A stretch of 64,000 nucleotides of DNA from Kosakonia arachidis. Its GTDB lineage: Bacteria > Pseudomonadota > Gammaproteobacteria > Enterobacterales > Enterobacteriaceae. This document shows, piece after piece, positions 45,590 through 54,659 of the stretch (position 1 is the stretch's first letter; each line of letters opens with the position of its first letter). A program made the position numbers and the translations under genes. The notes under the pieces were generated by a model that had not been told where the DNA came from, did not search any database, and worked only from the letters and a program-made list of their open reading frames with translations. The stretch covers positions 1,227,218 to 1,291,217 of the forward strand of contig NZ_FPAU01000001.1 in NCBI RefSeq assembly GCF_900116535.1. The letters are read 5' to 3'.

Positions 45590-45755
45590 TTTCATGTGCA
45601 GTGCGCGCTTCGTACCAGGATGCGTTCCAATAACCGGCATCATCTACGGCCGGTAAACTTCCGATAAGCGTAATGGTAATACTGAGAGACAGGGGGAGCG
45701 TCTTTATATCACATTCAACCACAGTGATATTGTAGATTACGGGAGTATCCATTAA
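45590..45755 (+). pseudogene. decayed 3' copy of the lipoprotein gene at 51354
   Basis: From about 45630 to the TAA at 45753-45755 this DNA aligns with the 3' end of the lipoprotein gene 51354-51782. The peptide ERLYITFNHSDIVDYGSIH corresponds to NRLYITFNRNDVVDYWNIH. One base is missing near 45661 relative to the intact gene (CTTCCGAT versus CTTTCAGAC), and no 5' part is recognisable. Both copies are followed about 30 bases later by the same 18-base palindrome. The surrounding 45409-45590 shows no gene. Confidence 0.75.
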
Positions 45756-45786
45756 CTACTCGGTTACAAAACGTGGTCGGTTTTTT

Positions 45787-45808
45787 ATGCGGCTCAAATG
45801 AGCCGCAT
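45787..45808. repeat. palindrome shared with the lipoprotein 3' end
   Basis: An ATGCGGCTC/GAGCCGCAT stem with an AAAT loop. Its 18-base core GCGGCTCAAATGAGCCGC is identical to 51812-51829. It lies 33 bases past the relic stop. There is no T run on the correct side for a classical terminator. The following 45809-45996 holds nothing recognisable. Confidence 0.75.
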
Positions 45809-45996
45809 AAAGTTATATGAATAACCAGGGTTTCGATAATCACTTACATGGCATTATAAATATAACCTGTAGTATCCGCATGTAATATCAGTAATTAAAG
45901 CAGTCCGCTGCCAGTACGTGTCTAATATACTGATATCGGTTTGTTCTGCGGCATTCCCTCTTACCTGTTTTGCAGGTGATATTGATGCGGAAGATA

Positions 45997-46263
45997 TTAC
46001 TGACCTTGTACTTCTTTATTATTCGCCGCAATTTTCTTATTCGCTTCGTCGCTTTCATTGAGCGCCCGGCTGGCTGCTTTTTCTGCATGAGCAGCGCTGT
46101 AGGCAGCCAGATGCGAAATGACGATGGCGTAGATACTCATCAGCGAAACCCAGAGAATGCTGTTTTTCCACCATAATAGTGTTGGAATTGTCAGCACCGC
46201 CCAGATTAACGCCAGAAATAAATGTAATCTGGCCATTAATCGCGCTGTCAGTTTTATTTTCAT
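45997..46263 (-). CDS. small two-span membrane protein
   Basis: An 88-residue protein. Two hydrophobic spans, about residues 11-31 (LHLFLALIWAVLTIPTLLWW) and 36-55 (ILWVSLMSIYAIVISHLAAY), are followed by a charged, Ala/Glu/Lys-rich tail likely to be helical. AGGAAA precedes the ATG. The composition and amphipathic tail look like a real protein, but I do not recognise the family. Confidence 0.65.
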   Translation of the reverse strand: MKIKLTARLMARLHLFLALIWAVLTIPTLLWWKNSILWVSLMSIYAIVISHLAAYSAAHAEKAASRALNESDEANKKIAANNKEVQGQ

Positions 46264-46787
46264 TTTCCTGCCTTTTTACGTGTGTCTTTACTATCCTGGT
46301 AATATGTATAGCAACCTTCTTAAAAATCGCTTTATTAATATTGTTACAGTTTGTACAAAGGTGAGGTTAGGATAATTCTGCTATGAAACAGGCGAAGTGT
46401 CAGGGTTATTTTTCACGAAATCATTGCTTTTGTAATGTCAAAGTCCAGGTGTGAAGTGCAAAATTTATACATGTATGCTTACCGCCAGGATGAAAATATT
46501 ATTGGGTTCAATCTTTTAAACGATTAGGCATATTCAGGGAGAGGTTGCCAATGTTCATGTGTTTTTTTATTCGAGCGAGGGACTTACTTCTTTGGATCTC
46601 TAATCGCTACGGCGACAAACAGAGTGATAATGCTTTGAGCCAGGCGAACCAGACTACACCAGCAAAGGCAGGGGCCGGGTTGCCCAATCGATTTGTCGTC
46701 AGGCTATTGAAGATATGTCCGAAGTGCTTCACCTTCCACACCCCGCGGTATACTGACGAGGTGTAGAAAATGCGTCATTCAGCATCT
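46264..46787. other. gap without a convincing gene
   Basis: About 520 bases of AT-rich DNA. A plus-strand frame (46545-46766) has no family features. On the minus strand short pieces such as FAGVVWF and ITLFVAVAIRDPKK look like remains of a membrane protein, in two frames. I treat this as non-coding or degraded DNA. Confidence 0.4.
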
Positions 46788-48596
46788 CTATTTCGGCAAC
46801 GCGTACGCCATGAGCGCATCCCCTGAGCGTGTGCCAAGCCCACCATGGCCACCTGCCGCAATCACAACATATTGCCTGCCATCATCGCCTGAATAAGTTA
46901 CCGGTGTCGCCTGTCCACCTGCAGGCAATCGGGTGCGCCACAGTTCTTTACCGGTTTTCTCATCAAAGGCACGCAGGTAATCATCCGCCGTTGCCCCCAT
47001 AAAAATCACACCGCTGCGGGTAATAATGTTACCGCCCATCATGAAAATCCCGGTAGGGAGAGGAACATTGGTATGCGTGCCGAAGATGTTCATATCACGG
47101 GTTGTGCCCGCCGGGCGCTCCCAGATGATTTTACGGCTACTCAGATCGATGGCGTAAATTTTCCCCCACGGCGGGGCGTTGCAGGGCGCATCCAGCGCGG
47201 AGAGCCAGGGTTTCACGACCGCCACCCACGGCGTGCCGTACTGTGGCCCGACCGCAAATTCCTTCGGCTTGGGATAAGGCTGTCCACTTTGCCAGCCAGC
47301 CCACGGCTTCATGAGCCCTTTATCAATCGCCTCCTGGCTGGCCATAATTTGCATCGTAAACGGGATATAGCTGGCGTTGGCGATCATCACATTATGCTGT
47401 GGATCTACAGAAGCACCGTACCAGTCGATCACCCCATCAAAGGCGGGATACGCAATCGAGGTCCCAGCCGCCGGTGGGGTGAATTTGCCTTGGTAGCGGA
47501 AGCGGTGAAATTGTATACGACACCAAAGCTGATCGAAAGGTGTTGCGCCCCACATATCCGTCTCTTTCAGGTCTGGCGGCGAGAGATCGGGCATACCAAC
47601 GGAAAAGGGTTGTGTGCCTGATAAATGATCACCCGGCAGGGAAGGCGTGACAGGTACCGGCTTTTCCTGCACTTCCGCGAGCGGTTTACCGTTACGGCGA
47701 TCAAGTAAGAAGAGTTGCCCCATCTTGGTCGTCTGTACCAGCGCAGGGAGAATATTTCCCTTACTGTCCGGTAAATCCACCATCGTTGGGCCTATCGGCA
47801 CATCAAAATCCCATACATCATGATGGACGGTCTGAAAATGCCACCGCTCTTCGCCGGTGTGAATATCCAGCGCGACAATGGCGCTGGAATATTTTTCATC
47901 AAATGGCCGACGATTGCCGCCAAAATAATCAGGTGTGGCATTACCAAGAGGGATATAAATGAGACCAAGTTTCGCGTCAGCCGTATAGGTTCCCCAGCCG
48001 TTAGGCGTACCACGCGTATAAGTTTCACCTTGTCCGAGCGGGGCATTAGCCGGTTGCCGGCCCATATCCCACGCCCACGCCAGTTTACCGGTGGTTTCAT
48101 CATAGGCACGTACCACGCCTGACGGCTCCCCCTCGGCCTGATTATCATAAATCCAGCCACCCAGCACGATGTGGCCATCCATGACCATGGGCTGGGAAGT
48201 AATAAAATGAAAGCCGGGCGGGACATCGCCCATGTTATCGGTGAGGCTGACGTAACCGTTATGACCAAAGTTCTTGCACAGTTTTCCTGTACGTGCATCC
48301 AGCGCTACCATGCGGGCGTCGGCGGTCGTGCTGATGATTTTCTCAGGACAGTCGCTATCTGATTTTACTTCGCTATAAGCCACTCCACGGCAAGCCAGAT
48401 ACTCATTGGCAGAGGTATCGGCTTGCGGGTCAAACTTCCAGCGTTGCTGACCCGTGGTGGCGTCAAGGGCAATGATCTGTCGGTGCGGCGTGCAGAGATA
48501 AAGACTGTTTCCTACCTTGATTACCAGTTGTTGATACTGACCCAGAAAGGGATCGTTAATTTTCAGTTTATGCAGATCGACTTCCATCACAGACAT
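46788..48596 (-). CDS. PQQ-type glucose dehydrogenase-like propeller lacking membrane domain and signal peptide
   Basis: A 602-residue beta-propeller similar to the catalytic part of membrane glucose dehydrogenase (Gcd, about 800 residues). Conserved: GNSLYLCTPHRQIIALDATT, TVHHDVWDFDVPIGPTM (aspartate region), LFLLDRRNGKP after a lysine, and AAGGHGGLGTRSGD at the end. Missing are the five N-terminal spans and the first propeller segment: after 28 unrelated residues it begins inside the domain. GAGGAG lies seven bases before the ATG at 48596, so this start looks genuine. The Gcd CRGVxYH motif reads CRGVAYS. No export signal is visible, which is odd for a PQQ enzyme. It is in an operon with a GPH transporter. 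Confidence 0.8.
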   Translation of the reverse strand: MSVMEVDLHKLKINDPFLGQYQQLVIKVGNSLYLCTPHRQIIALDATTGQQRWKFDPQADTSANEYLACRGVAYSEVKSDSDCPEKIISTTADARMVALDARTGKLCKNFGHNGYVSLTDNMGDVPPGFHFITSQPMVMDGHIVLGGWIYDNQAEGEPSGVVRAYDETTGKLAWAWDMGRQPANAPLGQGETYTRGTPNGWGTYTADAKLGLIYIPLGNATPDYFGGNRRPFDEKYSSAIVALDIHTGEERWHFQTVHHDVWDFDVPIGPTMVDLPDSKGNILPALVQTTKMGQLFLLDRRNGKPLAEVQEKPVPVTPSLPGDHLSGTQPFSVGMPDLSPPDLKETDMWGATPFDQLWCRIQFHRFRYQGKFTPPAAGTSIAYPAFDGVIDWYGASVDPQHNVMIANASYIPFTMQIMASQEAIDKGLMKPWAGWQSGQPYPKPKEFAVGPQYGTPWVAVVKPWLSALDAPCNAPPWGKIYAIDLSSRKIIWERPAGTTRDMNIFGTHTNVPLPTGIFMMGGNIITRSGVIFMGATADDYLRAFDEKTGKELWRTRLPAGGQATPVTYSGDDGRQYVVIAAGGHGGLGTRSGDALMAYALPK

Positions 48597-48606
48597 AATG
48601 TTCTCC

Positions 48607-50007
48607 TCAGACCGGAGCATGACGAACATGCAACTCGCTGGCTATGCGCGCCATGAGGGGGTTATTGAGTTTGCAGGCGAGAATAGTGAACGCCAGCAGC
48701 AAGTGGAATAAAGCAGGTAGCAGGGTTTCCATGCTGGTAATGCCATGCAGCGATGCTGGCGTCTGGTGCCCCGCGCCTGGGTGATAAGCGACAAAGATAA
48801 ACACCAGACTGATGATCCCGGCGCTTGAGGCCCAGGCCAGTTTGATGCAGAAAAGGTTAAAGGCGAAGTTCATCCCCGAGGAGCGCACGCGGGTTTTCCA
48901 CTCGCCGTAGTCATCGGCGAAAGCCATCAATGCAAAATGCAGCGGCAGGGTGAAGCCAAGAATAATCCCGTTGCCAAAGATCACCACCAGCCAGAAAGTC
49001 TGCCACGCCGGGCCTGTAGGCAAGAACCACATCAAGATTGCCAGCGCAGCCAGCACGATATTGGTCCAGTAATACAATCTGACGGTATCCACGCGTTTGG
49101 ACAGCGGGCTGACCAGCACCGAGCCAAGAATCGAGGCAAACGTCACCATGGTGAAAAACAGCGAGATGTAGGCTGTACTGCCCTGCAACACATAAGTGAT
49201 GAAGTACATATAGCCTCCCCCCCGAATGTTGAACACATTGATCAGCAGGAACGACATTAGCAGCATCAGCAGTAGCTGGTCATTTTGGCGCAACCCCATC
49301 AGATGCTCACGCAGGGTAAATTTCCCCAGGCTGTCCAGTGAGACGCGCTCGCGTACCCAGAAAAAGCAGCACAGAAACATTACCACCGCCACGCTACACA
49401 GAAGCCCAACGCCCAGTTGATAACCTTGCGCGGTGTTTCCTTTGCCCAGTACAGATACCAGCCAGGGTAAGCCCACAGAAACCAGAAAACCCGACACACC
49501 GCACAGTACAAAACGCCAGGACTGGCAGGCAATCACTTCGCTGTGGCGGCTGGTCATGGTGTTGATCAGCGCGCAATAGGGTACGTTGATCGCGGTATAG
49601 CTGACGGAAAGCAGTAGATAGGTGCCGAACGCCCAGACGATCTTCATGTTCATGCTGACGTCAGGGGTGGTAAAGGTCAGAACGCCAATTACGCCAATCG
49701 GCACCGCAATCCACAGCTGCCATGGACGGAAACGTCCCCAGCGGCTCTGCGTGCGGTCAGCCACAATGCCCATAATCGGATCGGACACCGCATCAAACAC
49801 TCGCAACGCCATAAACAACGTCCCGACCAGCGCCGGGGTAAGACCAAATACATCGGTGTAGAAGAAGGTCAGAAAATTCATGATCAGGCAGGTGATTACC
49901 GTGCCACCGGCGTCACCCAGCCCGTAACCGATTTTCTCGCGCAGGGAAAGGGTATCGCTCGCGTCCTGCTGCGTCAGTTCGGTTTGCGTAATCGGGCTAG
50001 CAGTCAT
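48607..50007 (-). CDS. GPH-family sugar:cation symporter
   Basis: A 466-residue, 12-span transporter of the glycoside-pentoside-hexuronide family (MelB/YicJ-like). Conserved: [19 protein letters not shown] at the start and [20 protein letters not shown] in the first cytoplasmic loop. GAGGAG precedes the ATG at 50007. The PQQ-type gene starts ten bases past its stop, so both are one operon. It is divergent from an AraC-type gene that probably activates it with a sugar inducer. The substrate is unknown. Confidence 0.9.
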   Translation of the reverse strand: MTASPITQTELTQQDASDTLSLREKIGYGLGDAGGTVITCLIMNFLTFFYTDVFGLTPALVGTLFMALRVFDAVSDPIMGIVADRTQSRWGRFRPWQLWIAVPIGVIGVLTFTTPDVSMNMKIVWAFGTYLLLSVSYTAINVPYCALINTMTSRHSEVIACQSWRFVLCGVSGFLVSVGLPWLVSVLGKGNTAQGYQLGVGLLCSVAVVMFLCCFFWVRERVSLDSLGKFTLREHLMGLRQNDQLLLMLLMSFLLINVFNIRGGGYMYFITYVLQGSTAYISLFFTMVTFASILGSVLVSPLSKRVDTVRLYYWTNIVLAALAILMWFLPTGPAWQTFWLVVIFGNGIILGFTLPLHFALMAFADDYGEWKTRVRSSGMNFAFNLFCIKLAWASSAGIISLVFIFVAYHPGAGHQTPASLHGITSMETLLPALFHLLLAFTILACKLNNPLMARIASELHVRHAPV

Positions 50008-50246
50008 AATAAACTCCTCATCAGGGTCAGAGTCCATTGCCCGCATCAGGACGGGCTTATTTTCAGGTACGGATTTATTTTGCCCGGAATACGGTGTTCA
50101 ACAAGAGAAGGGAAAAGTATAAAAAGAGAGCGATTCCGACCTGATTAATAAAGTGTGAACTGGATCGGGCAGTAAAATACTTTTTGATTAATAATCAAAT
50201 AGAAAGATGTATTAATATGACTTAAATCGCGGAAAATTGATTATCG

Positions 50247-51065
50247 ATGCTTGAATTATCCATAGCGTTTCCGGTTCGTGTGCAAAATGGCGGATTGTTC
50301 ATTTCTCGCGGGATAGGGAGCCACCCCGCCCGCACGCTGACCTCATGGGAAGTCATCTTTGTGGAGCGCGGAGAGCTGCAAATCCGCGAAGACGATCACC
50401 TGTTTATCGTACAGGCGGGCGAGAGTTTGCTGCTGCGCCCGGGGCACCGTCATGTGGGTGAGGGCGCTTTCCCAGCCGATCTCAAATTCTACTGGCTGCA
50501 CTTTGACTGGCTGCAGAGCGTGGCCGAAGAAGGAGGGCATGCGGCGCTGCTGAGCGTCCCTCAATATACGCGGGTGAGCGATCCGCAGTATGTTATTTCC
50601 CTGTTTCGCCAGTTTCTCAGCGAGCAGGAAAATATTCGTCGCAACGTGGCGCTGGAGTGTATTTTGCTGCTGATCTTGCAACAGATTGCTGCTCCCGGCC
50701 CGCAGGAAAACGACAATGACAGCCCCGGAATGGCGTTGGCGTGGAAAGCTAATCAGATCATTCGCACCCAATTCCATTTACCGATCACCACGTCTTCGCT
50801 GGCAAAGGAGTTGCACTGTAACGCGGATTATCTGGGACGTGTCTACCGCCGTGTTTTTCGCCTGACGCTAACAGAAGCCATTCATCGCCAGCGCGTACTG
50901 ATGGCGGAGAAGTTGTTGATCAATAATTCGCTGTCACTAACCGAAGTCGCTCGCCAGTGCGGATTCAATGACACCAGTTACTTTCGGCAGATCTTTCGTA
51001 AACTGACCGGGCTGACGCCTACAGGCTGGAAGCGCCTTTACTGTCGTGAGCACGTCAATTCATAA
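50247..51065 (+). CDS. AraC-family sugar-responsive regulator
   Basis: A 272-residue AraC-type activator. The N-terminal cupin (about 10-100; WEVIFVERGELQIRED) probably binds a sugar. The C-terminal helix-turn-helix pair contains TSSLAKELHCNADYLGRVYR and LTEVARQCGFNDTSYFRQIF. It is divergent from the GPH transporter/PQQ operon, 239 bases away, and is its likely regulator. Confidence 0.88.
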   Translation: MLELSIAFPVRVQNGGLFISRGIGSHPARTLTSWEVIFVERGELQIREDDHLFIVQAGESLLLRPGHRHVGEGAFPADLKFYWLHFDWLQSVAEEGGHAALLSVPQYTRVSDPQYVISLFRQFLSEQENIRRNVALECILLLILQQIAAPGPQENDNDSPGMALAWKANQIIRTQFHLPITTSSLAKELHCNADYLGRVYRRVFRLTLTEAIHRQRVLMAEKLLINNSLSLTEVARQCGFNDTSYFRQIFRKLTGLTPTGWKRLYCREHVNS

Positions 51066-51353
51066 CCCAGGGCCGAAATAAATGACCTCTTGATCTGCTC
51101 GCAGGATTCATTACCAGGCGTAAGAAGGTGCTACTTATAGTTTAGTTATCTTTAACTATCCTTAATCCAGAAATTAAGACTTGATGAGCATAGTTTATAT
51201 ATAAAACAAAGAATTAAATCATTTTTGGGGGATTTTAAGAATATTTATTTCCCCTTCATTCCTCTTGTTACTCAACAGAATTTGTTGCCTCGCTCTGAAA
51301 CTCATGGTAATAAAAAACGGAAACTTTACACAAAACTAACAATGAGGTTACAA

Positions 51354-51782
51354 ATGAATGGCAGCCTAAAATGTCTTATTGTTGTTTCCGCTATTTTGTT
51401 GAGTGCATGTTCATCTACGGGGGGAGGAGAAGATAAATTCAGTGCTTCATATGTTCAATCACATATTGTTGAGGGTAAAACGACAAAAGCTCAGGTACAG
51501 CAACTTTATGGCGCTCCTGATGATAATGAAAAATATTCAACTGGCACTACGTGGATTTATCGTAAAAATTCTGACTACAGCAGTGTATCTTCTCTGGCGG
51601 GTTACATCCCGGGCGCGGGTGCTGTTAGCAGTGCTCTGGGCATGGCCAATACAGCCAGCGAAGCATCATCAACAGCCGGTAAGCTTTCAGACAAACGTAG
51701 TGGAAATACTGAGATACACGGAAACCGCCTTTACATAACCTTTAACCGCAATGATGTTGTAGATTACTGGAACATTCACTAG
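51354..51782 (+). CDS. SmpA/OmlA-like small lipoprotein
   Basis: A 142-residue predicted outer-membrane lipoprotein. The signal peptide MNGSLKCLIVVSAILLSAC ends at the lipobox cysteine. The mature part resembles BamE/SmpA-OmlA domains: HIVEGKTTKAQVQQLYGAPD, then TTWIYRK, a Gly/Ala/Ser-rich insert, and LYITFNRNDVVDYW. GAGG lies seven bases before the ATG at 51354. A decayed duplicate of its 3' end lies at 45590-45755. The 290 bases upstream are AT-rich with no gene. Confidence 0.8.
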   Translation: MNGSLKCLIVVSAILLSACSSTGGGEDKFSASYVQSHIVEGKTTKAQVQQLYGAPDDNEKYSTGTTWIYRKNSDYSSVSSLAGYIPGAGAVSSALGMANTASEASSTAGKLSDKRSGNTEIHGNRLYITFNRNDVVDYWNIH

Positions 51783-51810
51783 AAGTCTTTTAAAGGGCTT
51801 TAATTTGAAA

Positions 51811-51830
51811 GGCGGCTCAAATGAGCCGCT
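51811..51830. repeat. palindrome after the lipoprotein gene
   Basis: A GCGGCTC/GAGCCGC stem with an AAAT loop, 29 bases past the stop. The 18-base core is identical to 45789-45806. It may mark the duplicated unit or work as a 3' processing hairpin. Confidence 0.7.
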
Positions 51831-52008
51831 ACATCATGCCTCTATTTCCAGCTCACCCCGGAACCTTGATGGGCTTAATATCAAGATTATCTTTATCTTA
51901 TTAAATTAAAACGCTGGCAGCTCGTAGCGATGATGCATCAATAGAAATAACGGAAGTCTACTCGTTATCAACCTGATGTGATAATGCGAGGCTGTGGTAC
52001 CTGGACGA

Positions 52009-52215
52009 TTATTTTTCTGCCAGCCAGGGAGACGCCGCGTTCCAGCAGATAATATCTGTGCAGCGATAATTGTCCGCAAACCGGACGAACTCTTCCTTTA
52101 CAAAGGGCTTACCGATAACTGGGTCCCGGCCTGTTTCAAGAAGAGGCGTCAGTTCTTCACGCGAAATCCTGTGACAGCAAATCAGATTGTCATCCCGAGT
52201 AACAAGCAGAACCTT
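52009..52215 (-). pseudogene. unidentified gene remnant
   Basis: A minus-strand frame of 68 codons reads VTRDDNLICCHRISREEL and continues GRDPVIGKPFVKEEFVRF, ending in WNAASPWLAEK. The composition is protein-like, but there is no usable start codon before the upstream in-frame stop. I do not recognise the family. It lies in the 640-base gap between the lipoprotein and LysR genes; the rest of that gap shows nothing. Confidence 0.35.
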
Positions 52216-52423
52216 TCAGATAGACAAAAAGGAGGGCAGCGGCATAAACGCGAACCCGGCAACGGTTTTTTGCTCGAACCGAGTAGTCACACGCCCTTAT
52301 CACGCCGCGCATATCTCGTTTTGGCCGAACTGCTTTAGCACCGCTAAAGCGGGAGGACTGTTGCAACGTCAGCTGAAATGTCGCTGCAGTGCAGTTTTGC
52401 ATGTTGTGATGCGTTTTTTTTGG

Positions 52424-53305
52424 CTAGAGGCGTAGCGGGAGCCTCTGCGTAAAAAAATCCGTTGCGATCCGCACTCGAGTAGAAATGAACCGACGCTTTG
52501 GCCAGACAAGATTAACATCCCGACTTTCATTGACGAATTCATCCAGTACCGTAATCACATCTGCATGCTTCAACTCTTCCACAAGCGATGCCCGGTAAAA
52601 CATGCCAATGCCGACTCCCGCCTGCACACCTGCCAGAATGGTTTCGGCGCTATTCGAAGAGAGGCTACCGCTGACGGGGACGCTGAATCGTCCTGATGGC
52701 CCAGTGAATGACCACTCCGTCATTGCGCCGTAGATCAGGCAGTTGTGATCGATGAGATCGGCTGGCGTGCGGGGAACACCATATTGTGCGAAATAGCAGC
52801 GGGAACCCGCGCAGACAAGAGAGGTGCTGCCCACGCGGCGGACAACAGAATCGGGGTCGTTACTGGGGCTTAAGCGAATCGCCAGATCAATACGGTCTTC
52901 AACCATATCTCTCAGCGCATCGGACAACACCAAATCGACCTTAAGTCCGGGATGGCACGACAACAGTTCGGGAATCAGCGGCAGCACATGCAATCGGCCG
53001 AAAGTGGAGGGCGCGGCTATCCTGACCAGTCCTGTGAAGTCCAGTGTGCTGCTGGCGAGCTCGCTATCGGCCATGTTGATCTCATCAAGCAACGGTCTTG
53101 TGCGTTCATAATATTTCTGCCCCTGATCGGTCAGCGTCACTTTACGTGTGCTGCGGTGGAGCAAGGCAACGCCAAGACGTTTTTCCAGGGCATTTACCGC
53201 TTTACTGATGGATGACTGCGACTCGCCCATTATTCGCGCTGCAGCAGTGAAGCCCCCGGTTTCGACTACGGCGATGAAAGCGCTCAATTCTTGAAAACGA
53301 TCCAT
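52424..53305 (-). CDS. LysR-family regulator
   Basis: A 293-residue LysR protein of the DsdC/YafC-like group. The helix-turn-helix is MDRFQELSAFIAVVETGGFT with MGESQSSISKAVNALEKRLG (about 24-43), and the effector domain runs from about residue 90. It is divergent from the SDR gene at 53617, with a palindrome at 53324-53354 just upstream of its start. It probably regulates itself and the SDR gene. Confidence 0.9.
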   Translation of the reverse strand: MDRFQELSAFIAVVETGGFTAAARIMGESQSSISKAVNALEKRLGVALLHRSTRKVTLTDQGQKYYERTRPLLDEINMADSELASSTLDFTGLVRIAAPSTFGRLHVLPLIPELLSCHPGLKVDLVLSDALRDMVEDRIDLAIRLSPSNDPDSVVRRVGSTSLVCAGSRCYFAQYGVPRTPADLIDHNCLIYGAMTEWSFTGPSGRFSVPVSGSLSSNSAETILAGVQAGVGIGMFYRASLVEELKHADVITVLDEFVNESRDVNLVWPKRRFISTRVRIATDFFTQRLPLRL

Positions 53306-53323
53306 TCTTTTTTGGAATCAATG

Positions 53324-53354
53324 TTATGAATAATTTGATAATTATCATTCATAA
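53324..53354. promoter_or_regulatory. palindrome upstream of the LysR gene
   Basis: TTATGAAT (53324-53331) is mirrored exactly by ATTCATAA (53347-53354) with 15 A/T-rich bases between, about 20-50 bases before the LysR start. It is a candidate operator. The rest of the gap to 53616 (about 260 bases) shows no gene. Confidence 0.45.
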
Positions 53355-53616
53355 AAGAATTGATTACCATCTTTTCCACAACGGCATAAGACGCAGGACT
53401 GCAGACATTACGAGAAACGATTTTGCGATCCGAGTGAGGTTGTTTTCTTATCTTCGTTCGCTAAAGCGTTGTGGTATCTGCTTCCGGTCGTGCCAGCGCG
53501 CCACAGTGCAGGCGCACTATACCGTTATCACCCGGTTTGGCCTGAACATCTGGCCTGTACGGTACAAGCAGAAGCCGAAAATCAGGGCGACTGAGAGTTA
53601 ATCCAACGAGCAAGAG

Positions 53617-54420
53617 ATGACTATTATGCATATTGAACTGAAAGACCGCACCGCTATCGTGACCGGATCCACTGCCGGTATTGGCCGCGCAATTGCTGAA
53701 GGGTTGGCCCGCGCAGGCGCATCAGTAGTGATTAATGGCCGATCGCAGGAGCGCGTGGAGGCAACATTACGTCAAATGCGTACGCTGCTGCCGAACGCAA
53801 TTCTCAAAGGCATTGTCGCTGACGTCAGCACGGCCCAGGGGTGTGCGGCGTTGATCGCCTCTGTGCCGGAGGCCGACATTCTGATCAATAACGCGGGTAC
53901 GGCACACCCTAACGGTTTCTTCGAGCAGACCGACGAAGAATGGCTGGATTTGTTTCAGACCAACGTATTGAGTGCGGTGCGTTTGTCGAGGCATTACCTT
54001 ATGAAAATGAAGGCCAATGGCTGGGGCCGCGTCATTTTTATCAGCAGCGAATCTGCGTTGAATATCCCTAAAGAGATGATCGATTACGGTGTGAGTAAGT
54101 CAGCATTGCTGGGCGTATCACGTGGCCTGGCTGAACTGGTCGCGGGCAGCGGCGTCACCGTGAATGCAGTTTTGCCTGGTCCGACCCGCTCTGAAAGCTT
54201 ATCGGCATGGATGGCAGAGTCTGCACAGGAACACGGTATTTCACCGGCCCAGGCCGAGCATGATTTTCTGGAAACGATGCGACCAACCTCTCTTCTTCAG
54301 CGTTTCTCCACCACCGAAGAGGTCGCGAACATGGTGGTTTACGTCGCTTCGCAGCAGGCATCCGCGACGACGGGCGCGGCTTTGCGTGTCGATGGTGGGG
54401 TTGTTCGCACCATTGCCTGA
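53617..54420 (+). CDS. short-chain dehydrogenase/reductase
   Basis: A 267-residue classical SDR. The dinucleotide loop is TGSTAGIGRAIAEGLARAG (about 17-35), NNAG is in ILINNAGTAHP, and the Ser-Tyr-Lys triad lies in FISSESALNIPKEMIDYGVSKSA (only part written). The arginine in INGRSQERV suggests NADP. An ATG at 53626 (MHIELKD) is an equally likely start. It begins a carbonyl-metabolism cluster with the genes at 55699-58541. Confidence 0.88.
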   Translation: MTIMHIELKDRTAIVTGSTAGIGRAIAEGLARAGASVVINGRSQERVEATLRQMRTLLPNAILKGIVADVSTAQGCAALIASVPEADILINNAGTAHPNGFFEQTDEEWLDLFQTNVLSAVRLSRHYLMKMKANGWGRVIFISSESALNIPKEMIDYGVSKSALLGVSRGLAELVAGSGVTVNAVLPGPTRSESLSAWMAESAQEHGISPAQAEHDFLETMRPTSLLQRFSTTEEVANMVVYVASQQASATTGAALRVDGGVVRTIA

Positions 54421-54659
54421 GGCTGTTAAAAGGATAAGTGATGGACGTTGAAACAGGGGATAATGTTGAATGCTGCCATCACTATCCTGTGCGACTTGCG
54501 CAAAAATTACGCATCTGTACTCGCTTAAGCCTTATCCGGGATTTTTTGGCTAACATCTTTATCCAATCTGACCGCCAAATTGTGACCTCTTGAAGCACCA
54601 GCTACGGAATAAGCGCGTTCGGTATAGTGTCGATTGTTGACCGGTATCCTTCCGCGCGA

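Noticed and set aside
46545..46766. A 73-codon plus-strand frame before the PQQ-type gene.
   Set aside because: No convincing ribosome site, low-complexity composition, and membrane-protein-like remains are readable on the other strand instead.
54441..54593. A 50-codon frame just after the SDR gene with AGGA upstream of its ATG.
   Set aside because: No family features or hydrophobic pattern, and it runs into the convergent LysR gene region; possible but not supportable.
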